Below the pieces are notes generated by a model. It saw only the letters and a list, made by a program, of their open reading frames with translations. It did no database searches and was not told where the DNA came from. The position numbers and the translations under genes are program-made. This document shows positions 1 to 7,625 of a stretch of DNA of 14,618 nt, piece after piece. Position 1 is the first letter of the stretch. Each line of letters opens with the position of its first letter. Source of the stretch: CBDDRG01 sp051306415 (lineage in GTDB: Bacteria; Pseudomonadota; Gammaproteobacteria; Pseudomonadales; Porticoccaceae); NCBI GenBank assembly GCA_051306415.1, contig JBPPNE010000180.1, forward strand, positions 1-14,618, in the 5' to 3' direction.

Positions 1-1022
1 ACCGGTTCGAGCGCTATCTCACGCTCTGGGTCGGCCTCTGCATCGTCGCCGGCGTCATGGTTGGCAAGCTGTTCCCCGCCGGTGTGCAGGCCATCGGTGG
101 CTTGCAGGTGGCACAGGTCAATATTCCCGTGGGACTGCTGATCTGGGTCATGATCATCCCCATGCTGGTCAGAATCGACTTCGGTGCATTGCACCAGGTG
201 CGGCGGCACTGGAAGGGTATCGGCGTGACGCTGTTGGTGAACTGGGCGGTGAAGCCGTTCTCGATGGCACTGCTTGGGTGGCTGTTCGTGCGCCAGGTGT
301 TTGCGCCTTGGCTCCCCGCCGACCAGCTCGACAGCTACATCGCCGGGCTGATCCTGCTCGCCGCTGCGCCCTGCACCGCGATGGTGTTCGTATGGAGCCG
401 CCTGACCGGCGGCGATCCGCTGTTCACGCTGTCGCAGGTCGCGCTCAACGACATCATCATGGTGTTCGCCTTTGCACCCCTCGTCGGCCTGCTGCTGGGC
501 ATGGCGTCGATTGCGGTGCCGTGGGACACGCTGCTGACCTCGGTAGTGCTCTACATTGTGGTGCCGGTGATATTGGCTCAATGGTTGCGTCGGGTGCTAC
601 TCGCCCGCGGCGACGCCGTCTTCACTCGCATGCTGGCGACCATGGGACACTGGTCCACGATTGCATTACTCGCGATGCTGGTGTTGCTGTTCGCGTTCCA
701 GGGGCCGGCCATCATCGCGCAGCCGCTGGTGATCGCGATGCTGGCGGTGCCGATCCTGCTCCAGGTGGTCTTCAATTCTGGACTCGCCTACTGGCTCAAC
801 CGCCAGGTCGGCGAAGATCACAGCATCGCCTGTCCGTCGGCGCTGATTGGCGCATCCAATTTTTTTGAGTTGGCGGTGGCCGCGGCGATCAGCCTGTTCG
901 GCTTTACGTCGGGCGCTGCGCTGGCCACCGTGGTCGGTGTGCTGATCGAGGTGCCGGTGATGCTGGTGGTGGTGCGAGTGGTAAATTCTTCGCGCGGGTG
1001 GTACCAGCGAGTGCCAGCTTGA
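1..1022 (+). CDS. arsB: ACR3-family arsenite efflux transporter, 5' end outside window
   Basis: Inner-membrane exporter of arsenite (ACR3 type, often annotated arsB), which confers arsenic resistance by extruding As(III). The reading frame is open from base 3, so the ATG at 57 is an internal methionine; residues before it (RFERYLTLWVGLC) match the usual N-terminal helix of the family. About 339 codons are present and family members are about 345-360 aa, so only a few N-terminal residues are missing. The protein is almost all hydrophobic helices. The conserved AAPCTAMVFVW segment carries the cysteine (codon 372-374) needed for arsenite transport, and LIGASNFFELAVA and LIEVPVML are further family signatures near the C-terminus. 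An arsR or arsC partner would have to lie upstream of the window; none is seen downstream. The next gene is convergent. The family call is secure; the substrate is inferred from the family. Confidence 0.93.
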   Translation, partial: RFERYLTLWVGLCIVAGVMVGKLFPAGVQAIGGLQVAQVNIPVGLLIWVMIIPMLVRIDFGALHQVRRHWKGIGVTLLVNWAVKPFSMALLGWLFVRQVFAPWLPADQLDSYIAGLILLAAAPCTAMVFVWSRLTGGDPLFTLSQVALNDIIMVFAFAPLVGLLLGMASIAVPWDTLLTSVVLYIVVPVILAQWLRRVLLARGDAVFTRMLATMGHWSTIALLAMLVLLFAFQGPAIIAQPLVIAMLAVPILLQVVFNSGLAYWLNRQVGEDHSIACPSALIGASNFFELAVAAAISLFGFTSGAALATVVGVLIEVPVMLVVVRVVNSSRGWYQRVPA

Positions 1023-1035
1023 CGTTTGCTTGAAG

Positions 1036-1071
1036 CGTATGGCGCGCAAGCCATAACTCGCGCGCCATACG
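1036..1071. terminator. 12-bp perfect inverted repeat between convergent genes
   Basis: CGTATGGCGCGC (1036-1047) and its exact complement GCGCGCCATACG (1060-1071) enclose a 12-nt loop. The repeat lies 14 bp after the arsenite transporter stop and 51 bp before the end of the convergent hydrolase, so it could end transcripts from both sides. Neither strand has a clear U-tract after the stem, so it is not a classical intrinsic terminator. A transcript-end-stabilising hairpin is an equal possibility. Confidence 0.55.
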
Positions 1072-1121
1072 GCTGTTAAAGGGACTGTCTCTACAAGGAC
1101 TGTCGCGCGCCGAAACAATGC

Positions 1122-2066
1122 TCAGGGCAGGTCGTTGACGTCCGGCCCCTCGCGGTGGGGATGGGTCTCGTGGGCGGGTTGCACCGGCTCGCCACTCACC
1201 GGCACTTTGCGGGACAGAAATTCAATCACCGCGTTGCCAAAAACATCATTGCGATCACCGGCGACCATATGCCCGGCGTTGGCGACATTGACGTATTCGC
1301 TATGCTTGCACAGCCCCAGGAACCCTTGCGCACCCTCTTCGCTGAGTACGTCGGACAGCCCGCCGCGTACCAGCAGCGTGGGCAATGTCAGCCGCCGCGC
1401 GCAGGCCTCCATGCGCTGCCGTCGCAGCGGCAGATCCCGTCGCATCGAGCGGAAACGGGGATCCCAGTGCCAGTGGTATTTACCGTCGGCACCGAGGCGC
1501 ACGTTTTTGGCGAGGCCGTCGAGATTCTTGGGGCGCTGGCGATGGGGCTGATAGCTGGCGATAGCGTCGGCCACTTCGTCCAGAGATGCAAAGCCGTCCG
1601 GCTTCTGGGTCATGAACGCCTGGATCTTGTCGGCCCCCTCCATTTCAATCTGCGGGGCGATATCGACCAGTACCAAGGCGGTAGCGTCGACGTGGTCCTC
1701 GCCGGTGGCGACCAGACTGGTGCCGCCGCCCATGGACGCGCCCACCAGCACCGGCCGGCGGCCGCCGAGCGCAGCCACCACGCAGCGCAGATCCTCGACC
1801 ATGATGTCGATGCCGTAGACGCCGTCGGGCGACCAGTCCGAGTCGCCGTGACCGCGGGCGTCAAACGCAACGGCATGGTAGCCCGCAGCGCCGAGAGTTT
1901 CGCCGGCGCCTTTCCAGGCATGGCGGGTCTGGCCGCCGCCGTGTTGCAGCAGCACCAGGGGACCGTTGGGGTCACCCCAGGAGTCGCCCGCGAGTTTGAT
2001 CCCGCCGACGCCGGTCCAGAGGTGCATGGGTTCGGGGGTTCCGGGAAGAGTTGTACCTGCGCTCAT
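1122..2066 (-). CDS. alpha/beta-fold hydrolase
   Basis: A 314-aa alpha/beta hydrolase of the epoxide hydrolase/haloperoxidase-like branch; the substrate cannot be told from sequence. Visible motifs are the oxyanion-hole HGGG at 42-45, the FDARGHGDS strand-loop at 68-76, the nucleophile elbow GASMGG with Ser111, a likely acidic residue at Asp239 (RGGLSDVLSEEG) and the general base His266 (NAGHMVAGD), so the Ser-Asp-His triad is complete. A cap region lies between about 140 and 225. The last 25 residues or so are rich in Pro, His and Glu and look like a disordered tail. No signal peptide is seen, so it is probably cytoplasmic. The ATG is supported by AAGGA (complement of 2074-2078) seven bases upstream. 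It is transcribed as a single gene, convergent with the arsenite transporter and divergent from the tRNA promoter. Confidence 0.88.
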   Translation of the reverse strand: MSAGTTLPGTPEPMHLWTGVGGIKLAGDSWGDPNGPLVLLQHGGGQTRHAWKGAGETLGAAGYHAVAFDARGHGDSDWSPDGVYGIDIMVEDLRCVVAALGGRRPVLVGASMGGGTSLVATGEDHVDATALVLVDIAPQIEMEGADKIQAFMTQKPDGFASLDEVADAIASYQPHRQRPKNLDGLAKNVRLGADGKYHWHWDPRFRSMRRDLPLRRQRMEACARRLTLPTLLVRGGLSDVLSEEGAQGFLGLCKHSEYVNVANAGHMVAGDRNDVFGNAVIEFLSRKVPVSGEPVQPAHETHPHREGPDVNDLP

Positions 2067-2093
2067 GATGATTTCCTTCGTTGGTCAGGCGTC

Positions 2094-2123
2094 TTGGTAC
2101 CATGGCCGAGGCGGATCGGTCAA
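2094..2123 (-). promoter_or_regulatory. possible sigma70 promoter for the hydrolase
   Basis: On the minus strand TTGACC (complement of 2118-2123) is followed after 18 bp by TACCAA (complement of 2094-2099), about 30 bp before the hydrolase ATG. The -35 is good and the -10 is poor (3 of 6), so this is only a candidate. The rest of the 325-bp gap between the hydrolase start and the tRNA holds the divergent tRNA promoter and its leader; no gene is seen there. Confidence 0.28.
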
Positions 2124-2263
2124 CCGGATTGCCGGCGGGGCGGTGGCTGCAATCATTTTGGTGATCGGCGTAGGATCGAAATTTCACCGGTATGCCCGTT
2201 ACGGTGGTGTTTCCCTGTCAGCGTTCCGGTTCGTTTATGTTGAGTTGTCTCTCAGAAAAATCC

Positions 2264-2293
2264 TTGACCCCTAAACACCCCAGCTACTATACT
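2264..2293 (+). promoter_or_regulatory. sigma70 promoter of the initiator tRNA transcript
   Basis: TTGACC (2264-2269) and TATACT (2288-2293), each 5 of 6 to consensus, are separated by 18 bp. Transcription would start near 2300, about 90 bases before the mature tRNA. The bases after the -10 (TCGCGGCCC) are G+C-rich, like the discriminators of stringently controlled stable-RNA promoters. That growth-rate control is an inference. Confidence 0.7.
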
Positions 2294-2298
2294 TCGCG

Positions 2299-2375
2299 GC
2301 CCTCGGAGTGGGTGGGTTTACCAGAGTCATCCGGCCGGGGGCGAGGGCTTGCTTCATTGGCCTTCGGGGGCAAGC
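2299..2375 (+). other. structured 5' leader of the tRNA transcript
   Basis: Two stems can form between the promoter and the tRNA. GCCCTCG (2299-2305) pairs with CGAGGGC (2342-2348), and GCTTGC (2347-2352) pairs with GCAAGC (2370-2375), the latter around a possible CC-UUCG-GG mini-hairpin at 2361-2368. The two stems share bases 2347-2348, so they can abut or compete. They may guide processing of the 5' end. No tRNA or known riboswitch was recognised in the segment. Confidence 0.4.
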
Positions 2376-2391
2376 GTCAAGATTGTGTCGT

Positions 2392-2468
<77 letters not shown>

Positions 2469-2496
2469 AATTTGCGCCTGATCAGGCGTAGCGCGG

Positions 2497-2525
2497 AAAG
2501 CCCCTGTTTTCAGGGGCTTTTTGTT
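2497..2525 (+). terminator. intrinsic terminator after the tRNA
   Basis: AAAGCCCCTG (2497-2506) pairs with CAGGGGCTTT (2511-2520) around a TTTT loop, followed by TTGTTATT. A 14-bp palindrome, CGCCTGATCAGGCG (2475-2488), lies between the tRNA CCA and this terminator and may help 3' processing. In E. coli, terminators between metY and the downstream genes are only partly efficient, so some read-through into rimP is plausible. Confidence 0.9.
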
Positions 2526-2581
2526 ATTGGGCTAGAGTAATTGGCTAGTGTGGATTGTGCGATTGGTCGAAACCGGGTCTG

Positions 2582-2600
2582 TGCCCGGGTCTGCCGGGCA
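2582..2600 (+). other. hairpin just before the rimP ribosome binding site
   Basis: TGCCCGG (2582-2588) pairs perfectly with CCGGGCA (2594-2600) around a 5-nt loop, three bases before GGAG at 2604-2607. It overlaps a tandem CCGGGTCTG repeat (first copy near 2573). It may insulate or expose the rimP start. Its function is unknown and it could be chance in G+C-rich sequence. Confidence 0.4.
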
Positions 2601-2613
2601 TACCGGAGCGCGC

Positions 2614-3072
2614 ATGACAACCCGAGAGGATAGGCTATCCGCATTGATCGAGCCGGTGGTAGTGGCTCTCGGCTGTGGACTGTGGGGTATCGATTTTTTC
2701 AGTCGAGGTGCCAGCAGTGTTTTGCGGGTCTACATCGAAAGAGTTGACGAGGGCATCAGCATCGACGACTGCGAGCGAGTCAGTCGCCAGCTCGGCAGCG
2801 TATTCGATGTCGAAGACCCGATGGCTGGCGAGTACACCCTCGAAGTGTCGTCGCCGGGTATGGACCGCCCCCTGTTTTGTCTCGACCAGTACCGGATGTA
2901 TGTCGGTGAGGATATCAGCCTGCGCCTGCGAGTGCCCTTTGAAGGGCGGCGCAAATACCGGGGCAAGCTGACTGCGGTGGTAGAGGACGAGATCGTCCTG
3001 GAGATGGATGAACACGAATACGTCTTCCCGCTCGCCAGTATTGACCGGGCAAATCTGATCCCGCGATTCTGA
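2614..3072 (+). CDS. rimP: ribosome maturation factor RimP
   Basis: A 152-aa cytoplasmic factor that binds free 30S subunits and helps assemble the S12 region of the body. The N-terminal alpha/beta domain (about 1-85) ends in the family signature GEYTLEVSSPGMDRPL. The C-terminal SH3-like barrel (about 86-152) ends in IDRANLIPRF. An upstream in-frame start at 2548 would add 22 residues without family similarity. The ATG at 2614 has GGAG six bases away and gives the normal length (about 150 aa in E. coli), so it is preferred. It is the first protein gene of the operon, and the gap to nusA is 24 bp. Because a terminator lies behind the tRNA, rimP needs either read-through or a promoter in 2526-2600, where I see no convincing one. 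Confidence 0.95.
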   Translation: MTTREDRLSALIEPVVVALGCGLWGIDFFSRGASSVLRVYIERVDEGISIDDCERVSRQLGSVFDVEDPMAGEYTLEVSSPGMDRPLFCLDQYRMYVGEDISLRLRVPFEGRRKYRGKLTAVVEDEIVLEMDEHEYVFPLASIDRANLIPRF

Positions 3073-3096
3073 CGGGAACAAACGAAGGGCTTACGG

Positions 3097-4584
3097 ATGA
3101 ATAAAGAAATCTTGCTGGTGGCCGAGGCAGTCTCCAACGAAAAGGGCGTCTCGCGAGAGATCATTTTCGAGGCGATGGAGCAGGCACTGGCCATGGCCAC
3201 CAAAAAGCGTTACGACGAAGAGGCCAATATTCGCGTTGCTATCGATCGCGTCAGCGGGGCTTACACCACTACCCGTCATTGGGATGTGGTGGCTGATGAC
3301 GTCCTTGCCGAGCTTGGCACCCAGCTCACCCTGGAGGAAGCGCACGAAAAAGATCCGAAACTGGTCGCTGGCGACAGCTACGAAGAGACCGTCGAAAATA
3401 TCGAGTTCGGCCGCATCGCCGCCCAGATTGCCAAGCAGGTCATTGTGCAGAAAGTGCGCGATGCCGAGCGCGAGTTGATCGTCGCCAAATACCGCAACCG
3501 GATTGGCGAAATGATGAATGGCACGGTCAAGAAAGTAACTCGCGAACACATCATCGTCGATCTCGGCAATAACGCCGAAGGTCTGTTGCCGCGGGAAGAG
3601 CTCGTTGGTCGCGAGGTCTTTCGCATCAACGACCGGATTCGGGTCGTTCTCCAGTCGATTCGCTCTGAGGGCCGCGGTCCACAATTGCTGATGAGCCGCA
3701 CTTGCAACGAGATGTTGATCGAACTGTTTCGCCTCGAAGTGCCCGAAGTCGCCGAACAGGTAATCGAGATTCGCGCGGCAGTGCGCGATCCGGGTTCGCG
3801 GGCGAAGATTGCCGTGAAAACCAACGATGGCCGCATCGATCCGATCGGTGCCTGCGTCGGCATGCGCGGTGCGCGGGTGCAGGCGGTATCCAATGAACTG
3901 GACGGTGAGCGCATTGATATCGTGCTCTGGGACGACAATCCCGCCCAGCTCGTCATTAACGCCATGGCGCCTGCCGAGGTCGAGTCGATCATCGTCGATG
4001 AAGACTCCCACACCATGGATGTCGCCGTTGCCGAAGGCAATCTCGCCCAGGCCATCGGCAAGAGTGGACAAAATGTTCGCTTGGCCTCCCAGCTGACCGG
4101 CTGGCACATCAACGTCATGAGCGTCGATGAAATTGCCGTCAAGCAGGAACAGGAAGCCGGGAGTATTATCGAGACTTTCGTGGCCGAGCTCGGTGTTGAT
4201 GAAGAGATGGCCGCGCTGCTGGCCGAGGAGGGCTTTACCTCCATCGAAGAAGTTGCCTATGTACCGCTCGAGGAAATGGTCGCGATTGAGGGTTTTGACG
4301 AGGATCTGGCCGAGGAATTGCGCGTCCGCGCCAAGAATGCGTTGTTGACCAAGGCGCTCGCCTCGGAGGAGGAATTGATGAGCTCGGAGCCAGCGGAGGA
4401 CTTGCTCGCGATGGCGGGCATGGATGCGGCCCTGGCCAGCCAGCTCGCCGCTCGCGGCATCGTTACGATGGAAGATCTCGCCGAGCAGGCGGTTGACGAA
4501 TTACTGGAAATTGAAGGCATGGACAGCGAGCGCGCCGGCACCTTGATCATGACCGCCCGCGCGCCCTGGTTTGCAGAGCAGTGA
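3097..4584 (+). CDS. nusA: transcription termination/antitermination factor NusA
   Basis: A 495-aa RNA polymerase-binding factor that modulates pausing, intrinsic and Rho termination, and rRNA antitermination. Domains in order: RNAP-binding N-terminal domain (about 1-133), S1 (about 134-199, starting NRIGEMMNGTVKKVT), KH1 (about 230-300, with VGMRGARVQAV), KH2 (about 302-370, with AIGKSGQNVRLASQLTGW around 319-336), and two acidic C-terminal AR repeats (about 365-430 and 440-495). The length equals that of E. coli NusA, so both AR repeats are present; these contact the alpha-CTD and lambda N and are absent from many other bacteria. The ATG has AAGGG seven bases upstream. NusA is known to repress its own operon in E. 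coli; nothing in this sequence proves that here. Confidence 0.98.
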   Translation: MNKEILLVAEAVSNEKGVSREIIFEAMEQALAMATKKRYDEEANIRVAIDRVSGAYTTTRHWDVVADDVLAELGTQLTLEEAHEKDPKLVAGDSYEETVENIEFGRIAAQIAKQVIVQKVRDAERELIVAKYRNRIGEMMNGTVKKVTREHIIVDLGNNAEGLLPREELVGREVFRINDRIRVVLQSIRSEGRGPQLLMSRTCNEMLIELFRLEVPEVAEQVIEIRAAVRDPGSRAKIAVKTNDGRIDPIGACVGMRGARVQAVSNELDGERIDIVLWDDNPAQLVINAMAPAEVESIIVDEDSHTMDVAVAEGNLAQAIGKSGQNVRLASQLTGWHINVMSVDEIAVKQEQEAGSIIETFVAELGVDEEMAALLAEEGFTSIEEVAYVPLEEMVAIEGFDEDLAEELRVRAKNALLTKALASEEELMSSEPAEDLLAMAGMDAALASQLAARGIVTMEDLAEQAVDELLEIEGMDSERAGTLIMTARAPWFAEQ

Positions 4585-4630
4585 CCTGAGCTGAAGACCG
4601 TGGCGACGTGTCCACAATTGAGGAATCCCG

Positions 4631-7213
4631 ATGGCTGAAGTGAGCGTAAAAGAACTTGCCGAATTAGTCGGCGCGTCGCCGGACCGCTTGCTGAAGCAGA
4701 TGGAAGAGGCGGGGCTGCCGCAAAAATCCCTCGATGCCCAGGTTTCTGATGTCGAAAAGCAGAAGCTGCTGATTTATTTGAAGGGGCTGCACGGGGAAGG
4801 GGAGAGTGATCCCAAGAAGATCACGTTGCGGCGCAAGAGCGTCAGCACGCTCAACTTGAAGATGGGTGCCGCGCGGAAAACCGTCAACGTCGAAGTGCGC
4901 AAGAAACGTACCTATGTCAAGCGCGACCTTGATGAGGCACCGGGAGAGCATGAAGGCGACGTCGTCCCCGCACAGGTTGCCGACATGGAACCGGCACCGG
5001 CGGATGCGCGGATGGATGATGCGGAGATCCGCCGCCAGGCCGCGATCACCGCGCGCCGCAAGGCAGAGGAAGATGTGCGTCTGGCTGCTGAAGCGCCGCG
5101 GATCGATGCGCAGGTCGATGCCAATCGGGTGATGAACGAGACGGCGCCTGTGGATGGCGTTCCGCCAACGGCGGTCGCGAAAGCGCACCCCGGTAAAGCG
5201 CCAGCTGCTGTGGTCGCTCCCAGTGATGCCGGCAAGCTGCCGAAAAAGCGGGAAAAGCATGAAGATGATGCCGACGACGAGCCCAAGAAACGGAAACCCC
5301 TGAAAGGGGTTCGCAAGCAGCGCTCTGATGAACTGAGCAAGGAAATTCAGGAGGTCGTTGTCCCCGAGGATGAGAGCGGTGGCAAGCCGCGGCTTAAATC
5401 CGCCGCTAAAGTTGTCAAAATTGAAAATCTGCACACGTTCCAGCGTCCGACCACAAAATCCATCTACGACGTCGAGATTCCGGCCACCATTGCAGTCAGT
5501 GAGCTCGCCCAGCGCATGTCGGTGAAAGCTACCGTAGTGATCAGAGAGCTGATGAAACTCGGCACCATGGCTACTATCAACGATAGTATTGATCGGGATA
5601 CCGCTGTCCTCGTGGTGGGGGAGTTGGGCCACAAGCCGGTGCTGGTTGTCGAGGACAGTGTCGAGGCAGAACTCAAAAAAGTCCTCGCCGTCGAGGCCGA
5701 GGGCGAACCGCGCGCGCCCGTGGTCACGGTCATGGGCCATGTTGACCATGGCAAGACCTCGCTGCTCGACTACATCCGCAAGACCCGGGTGGCGTCTGGC
5801 GAGGCGGGCGGGATCACGCAACACATCGGCGCCTACCATGTCGAGACTCCGAAAGGTTCGGTGACCTTTCTGGATACTCCCGGCCACGCCGCGTTTACCG
5901 CGATGCGTGCCCGTGGCGCCAAGGCTACGGATGTGGTCATTCTGGTGGTAGCGGCGGATGACGGCGTGATGCCGCAGACCGAGGAGGCAATCCTCCATGC
6001 CCGTGCCGCCGAGGTGCCCATCGTCGTTGCCATTACCAAGGTGGACAAGGAAGATGCGGACCCTGAGCGGGTCACCAACGAGCTGTCGGCGAAAGGTGTC
6101 ATCCCCGAGGAGTGGGGCGGCGACACGCAGTTTGTGAAAGTCTCCGCCCGCACCGGCGATGGTATTGATGAGTTGCTTGAAGCCGTGCTGCTGCAGGCCG
6201 AGGTGCTCGAATTGTCGGCGCCCAGGCATGTTCCGGCGCAAGGGGTCATCATTGAAGCGCGGCTCGAAAAAGGCCGTGGCGTGGTCGCCACCGCGCTGAT
6301 TCAGGCCGGTACGCTGCGCAAGGGCGATCTGGTGCTCGCCGGTGAGTGCGTGGGCAGGATCCGTGCGATGGCCGACGAAAATGGCAAGCTGGTGAATGAG
6401 GCCGGACCGTCGATGCCGGTGGAGATTCTCGGCCTTGATGCGGCGCCCAATGCCGGCGACGAATTTGCCGTTCTCAGTGACGAGCGCAAGGCGCGTGAAA
6501 TCGCCCAGTTTCGCCAGCAAAAATCCCGCGCTGATCGAGTCCAGCGAACGCAGACCGCCAACCTTGAAAATATCTTCGCCAACTTCGAAGGCGCTGACAA
6601 AAAGATTCTGCCGGTGGTCATCAAGACCGATGTGCGTGGGTCACTCGAAGCGATTGTCTCCGCGCTCACCGATCTGGCGACCGATGAAGTGGCAGTCAAC
6701 GTGGTGGTTTCAGGGGTCGGCGGGCTCGCCGAGTCCGATATCAATCTGGCGATCACCACCGGCGCCGTGGTGCTGGGCTTTAACGTTCGCGCCGATGCCG
6801 GCGCGCGCCGCCTGGCTGAGGTCGAAGGTGTCGATATCCGCTACTACAGCATCATCTACAACCTTATTGACGACATCAAACAGGCGTTGTCCGGCATGCT
6901 CGCGCCGGAAATTCGCGAGGAAATTGTCGGTATCGCGCTGGTTCGCGAAGTGTTTCGTTCGCTCAAATTCGGCCAGATTGCGGGCTGCATGGTGACGGAG
7001 GGGACATTGCATCGCAACAAGCCGATTCGCGTGTTGCGCGACAATGTGGTGATCTTTCAGGGCGGGCTGGATTCGCTGCGCCGTTTCAAGGATGACGTCA
7101 GTGAAGTGCGCAATGGCACCGAGTGCGGGATCGGCGTGAAGGATTACAACGACGTCCGCGTCGGCGATCAGATCGAAGCCTACGAGATCAAGCATATCGC
7201 TCGCCAACTGTAG
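4631..7213 (+). CDS. infB: translation initiation factor IF-2
   Basis: An 860-aa GTPase that places fMet-tRNA on the 30S subunit and promotes subunit joining (E. coli 890 aa). Residues 1-53 or so form the IF2_N module. A long charged, Ala/Lys/Glu-rich linker follows to about 270, then a second IF2_N-like module (about 280-335). The G domain has G1 GHVDHGKT at 369-376, G3 DTPGH at 415-419 and G4 as TKVD, where most IF2 proteins read NKxD. Domains II to IV follow, ending with the fMet-binding C2 barrel (ECGIGVKDYNDVRVGDQIEAYE). AGGA lies about seven bases before the ATG, and the gap to nusA is 46 bp. E. coli makes shorter IF2 forms from internal starts; I see no strong internal ribosome binding site here. 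Its substrate tRNA is encoded just upstream of the operon. Confidence 0.98.
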   Translation: MAEVSVKELAELVGASPDRLLKQMEEAGLPQKSLDAQVSDVEKQKLLIYLKGLHGEGESDPKKITLRRKSVSTLNLKMGAARKTVNVEVRKKRTYVKRDLDEAPGEHEGDVVPAQVADMEPAPADARMDDAEIRRQAAITARRKAEEDVRLAAEAPRIDAQVDANRVMNETAPVDGVPPTAVAKAHPGKAPAAVVAPSDAGKLPKKREKHEDDADDEPKKRKPLKGVRKQRSDELSKEIQEVVVPEDESGGKPRLKSAAKVVKIENLHTFQRPTTKSIYDVEIPATIAVSELAQRMSVKATVVIRELMKLGTMATINDSIDRDTAVLVVGELGHKPVLVVEDSVEAELKKVLAVEAEGEPRAPVVTVMGHVDHGKTSLLDYIRKTRVASGEAGGITQHIGAYHVETPKGSVTFLDTPGHAAFTAMRARGAKATDVVILVVAADDGVMPQTEEAILHARAAEVPIVVAITKVDKEDADPERVTNELSAKGVIPEEWGGDTQFVKVSARTGDGIDELLEAVLLQAEVLELSAPRHVPAQGVIIEARLEKGRGVVATALIQAGTLRKGDLVLAGECVGRIRAMADENGKLVNEAGPSMPVEILGLDAAPNAGDEFAVLSDERKAREIAQFRQQKSRADRVQRTQTANLENIFANFEGADKKILPVVIKTDVRGSLEAIVSALTDLATDEVAVNVVVSGVGGLAESDINLAITTGAVVLGFNVRADAGARRLAEVEGVDIRYYSIIYNLIDDIKQALSGMLAPEIREEIVGIALVREVFRSLKFGQIAGCMVTEGTLHRNKPIRVLRDNVVIFQGGLDSLRRFKDDVSEVRNGTECGIGVKDYNDVRVGDQIEAYEIKHIARQL

Positions 7214-7226
7214 CTCGGGAACTGGA

Positions 7227-7625
7227 ATGCCAAAGGAATTCAGCCGTAGCGAGCGCGTTGCCGATGCCATGCAACGGGAGCTGGCGGAGGTGATTCGCGA
7301 CGAATTGCGCGATCCCCGCGTGAGCATGGTCAATATCACGGCCGTTGAGCCCAACCGCGATCTGGCCGTGGCCAAGGTGTTTATCAATTTTGTCGCCAAC
7401 GATGACGAGGCGGCGATCAAACACAGTGTTGCGGTGCTGAATGGTGCTGCCGGATTTTTCCGCAGTCAGCTCGCCCGGCGCATGCAGTTGCGCACCATCC
7501 CGAAATTGACCTTTGTCTATGACAGCAGCGCCCGCCATGGCCAGCACTTGTCGACGCTGATCGATCTTGCTCGTGCCGAAGATCGCAGTCGCGCCGCCGA
7601 CGATCACAGTGGGGAGGATATCTAG
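7227..7625 (+). CDS. rbfA: 30S ribosome-binding factor RbfA
   Basis: A 132-aa cold-shock-related assembly factor that binds the 16S 5' helix region of immature 30S subunits. It is a single type II KH-like domain: FSRSERVADAMQRELAEVI at the start, the central DLAVAKVFINF strand, and the RTIPKLTFVYDSS strand near 92-104 typical of the family. The last 20 residues or so are polar and probably disordered, as in E. coli (133 aa). It begins 13 bp after infB, and its stop codon touches the start of truB, so it is very likely translated from the same message. Confidence 0.96.
   Translation: MPKEFSRSERVADAMQRELAEVIRDELRDPRVSMVNITAVEPNRDLAVAKVFINFVANDDEAAIKHSVAVLNGAAGFFRSQLARRMQLRTIPKLTFVYDSSARHGQHLSTLIDLARAEDRSRAADDHSGEDI

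Noticed and set aside
1155..2243. 362-codon open frame on the plus strand opposite the hydrolase
   Set aside because: It mirrors the hydrolase gene, which has a complete catalytic triad and a good ribosome binding site; the plus frame has no recognisable motif. It is a high-G+C shadow.
2548..2613. In-frame upstream extension of rimP (22 codons)
   Set aside because: No family similarity; the ATG at 2614 has a well-placed GGAG and gives the usual length. The extension is the leader hairpin read as protein.
5295..5311. AACCCC/GGGGTT hairpin inside infB
   Set aside because: Only 6 bp, within the coding linker, with no U-tract and no slippery site; probably chance from Lys/Pro/Gly codons.
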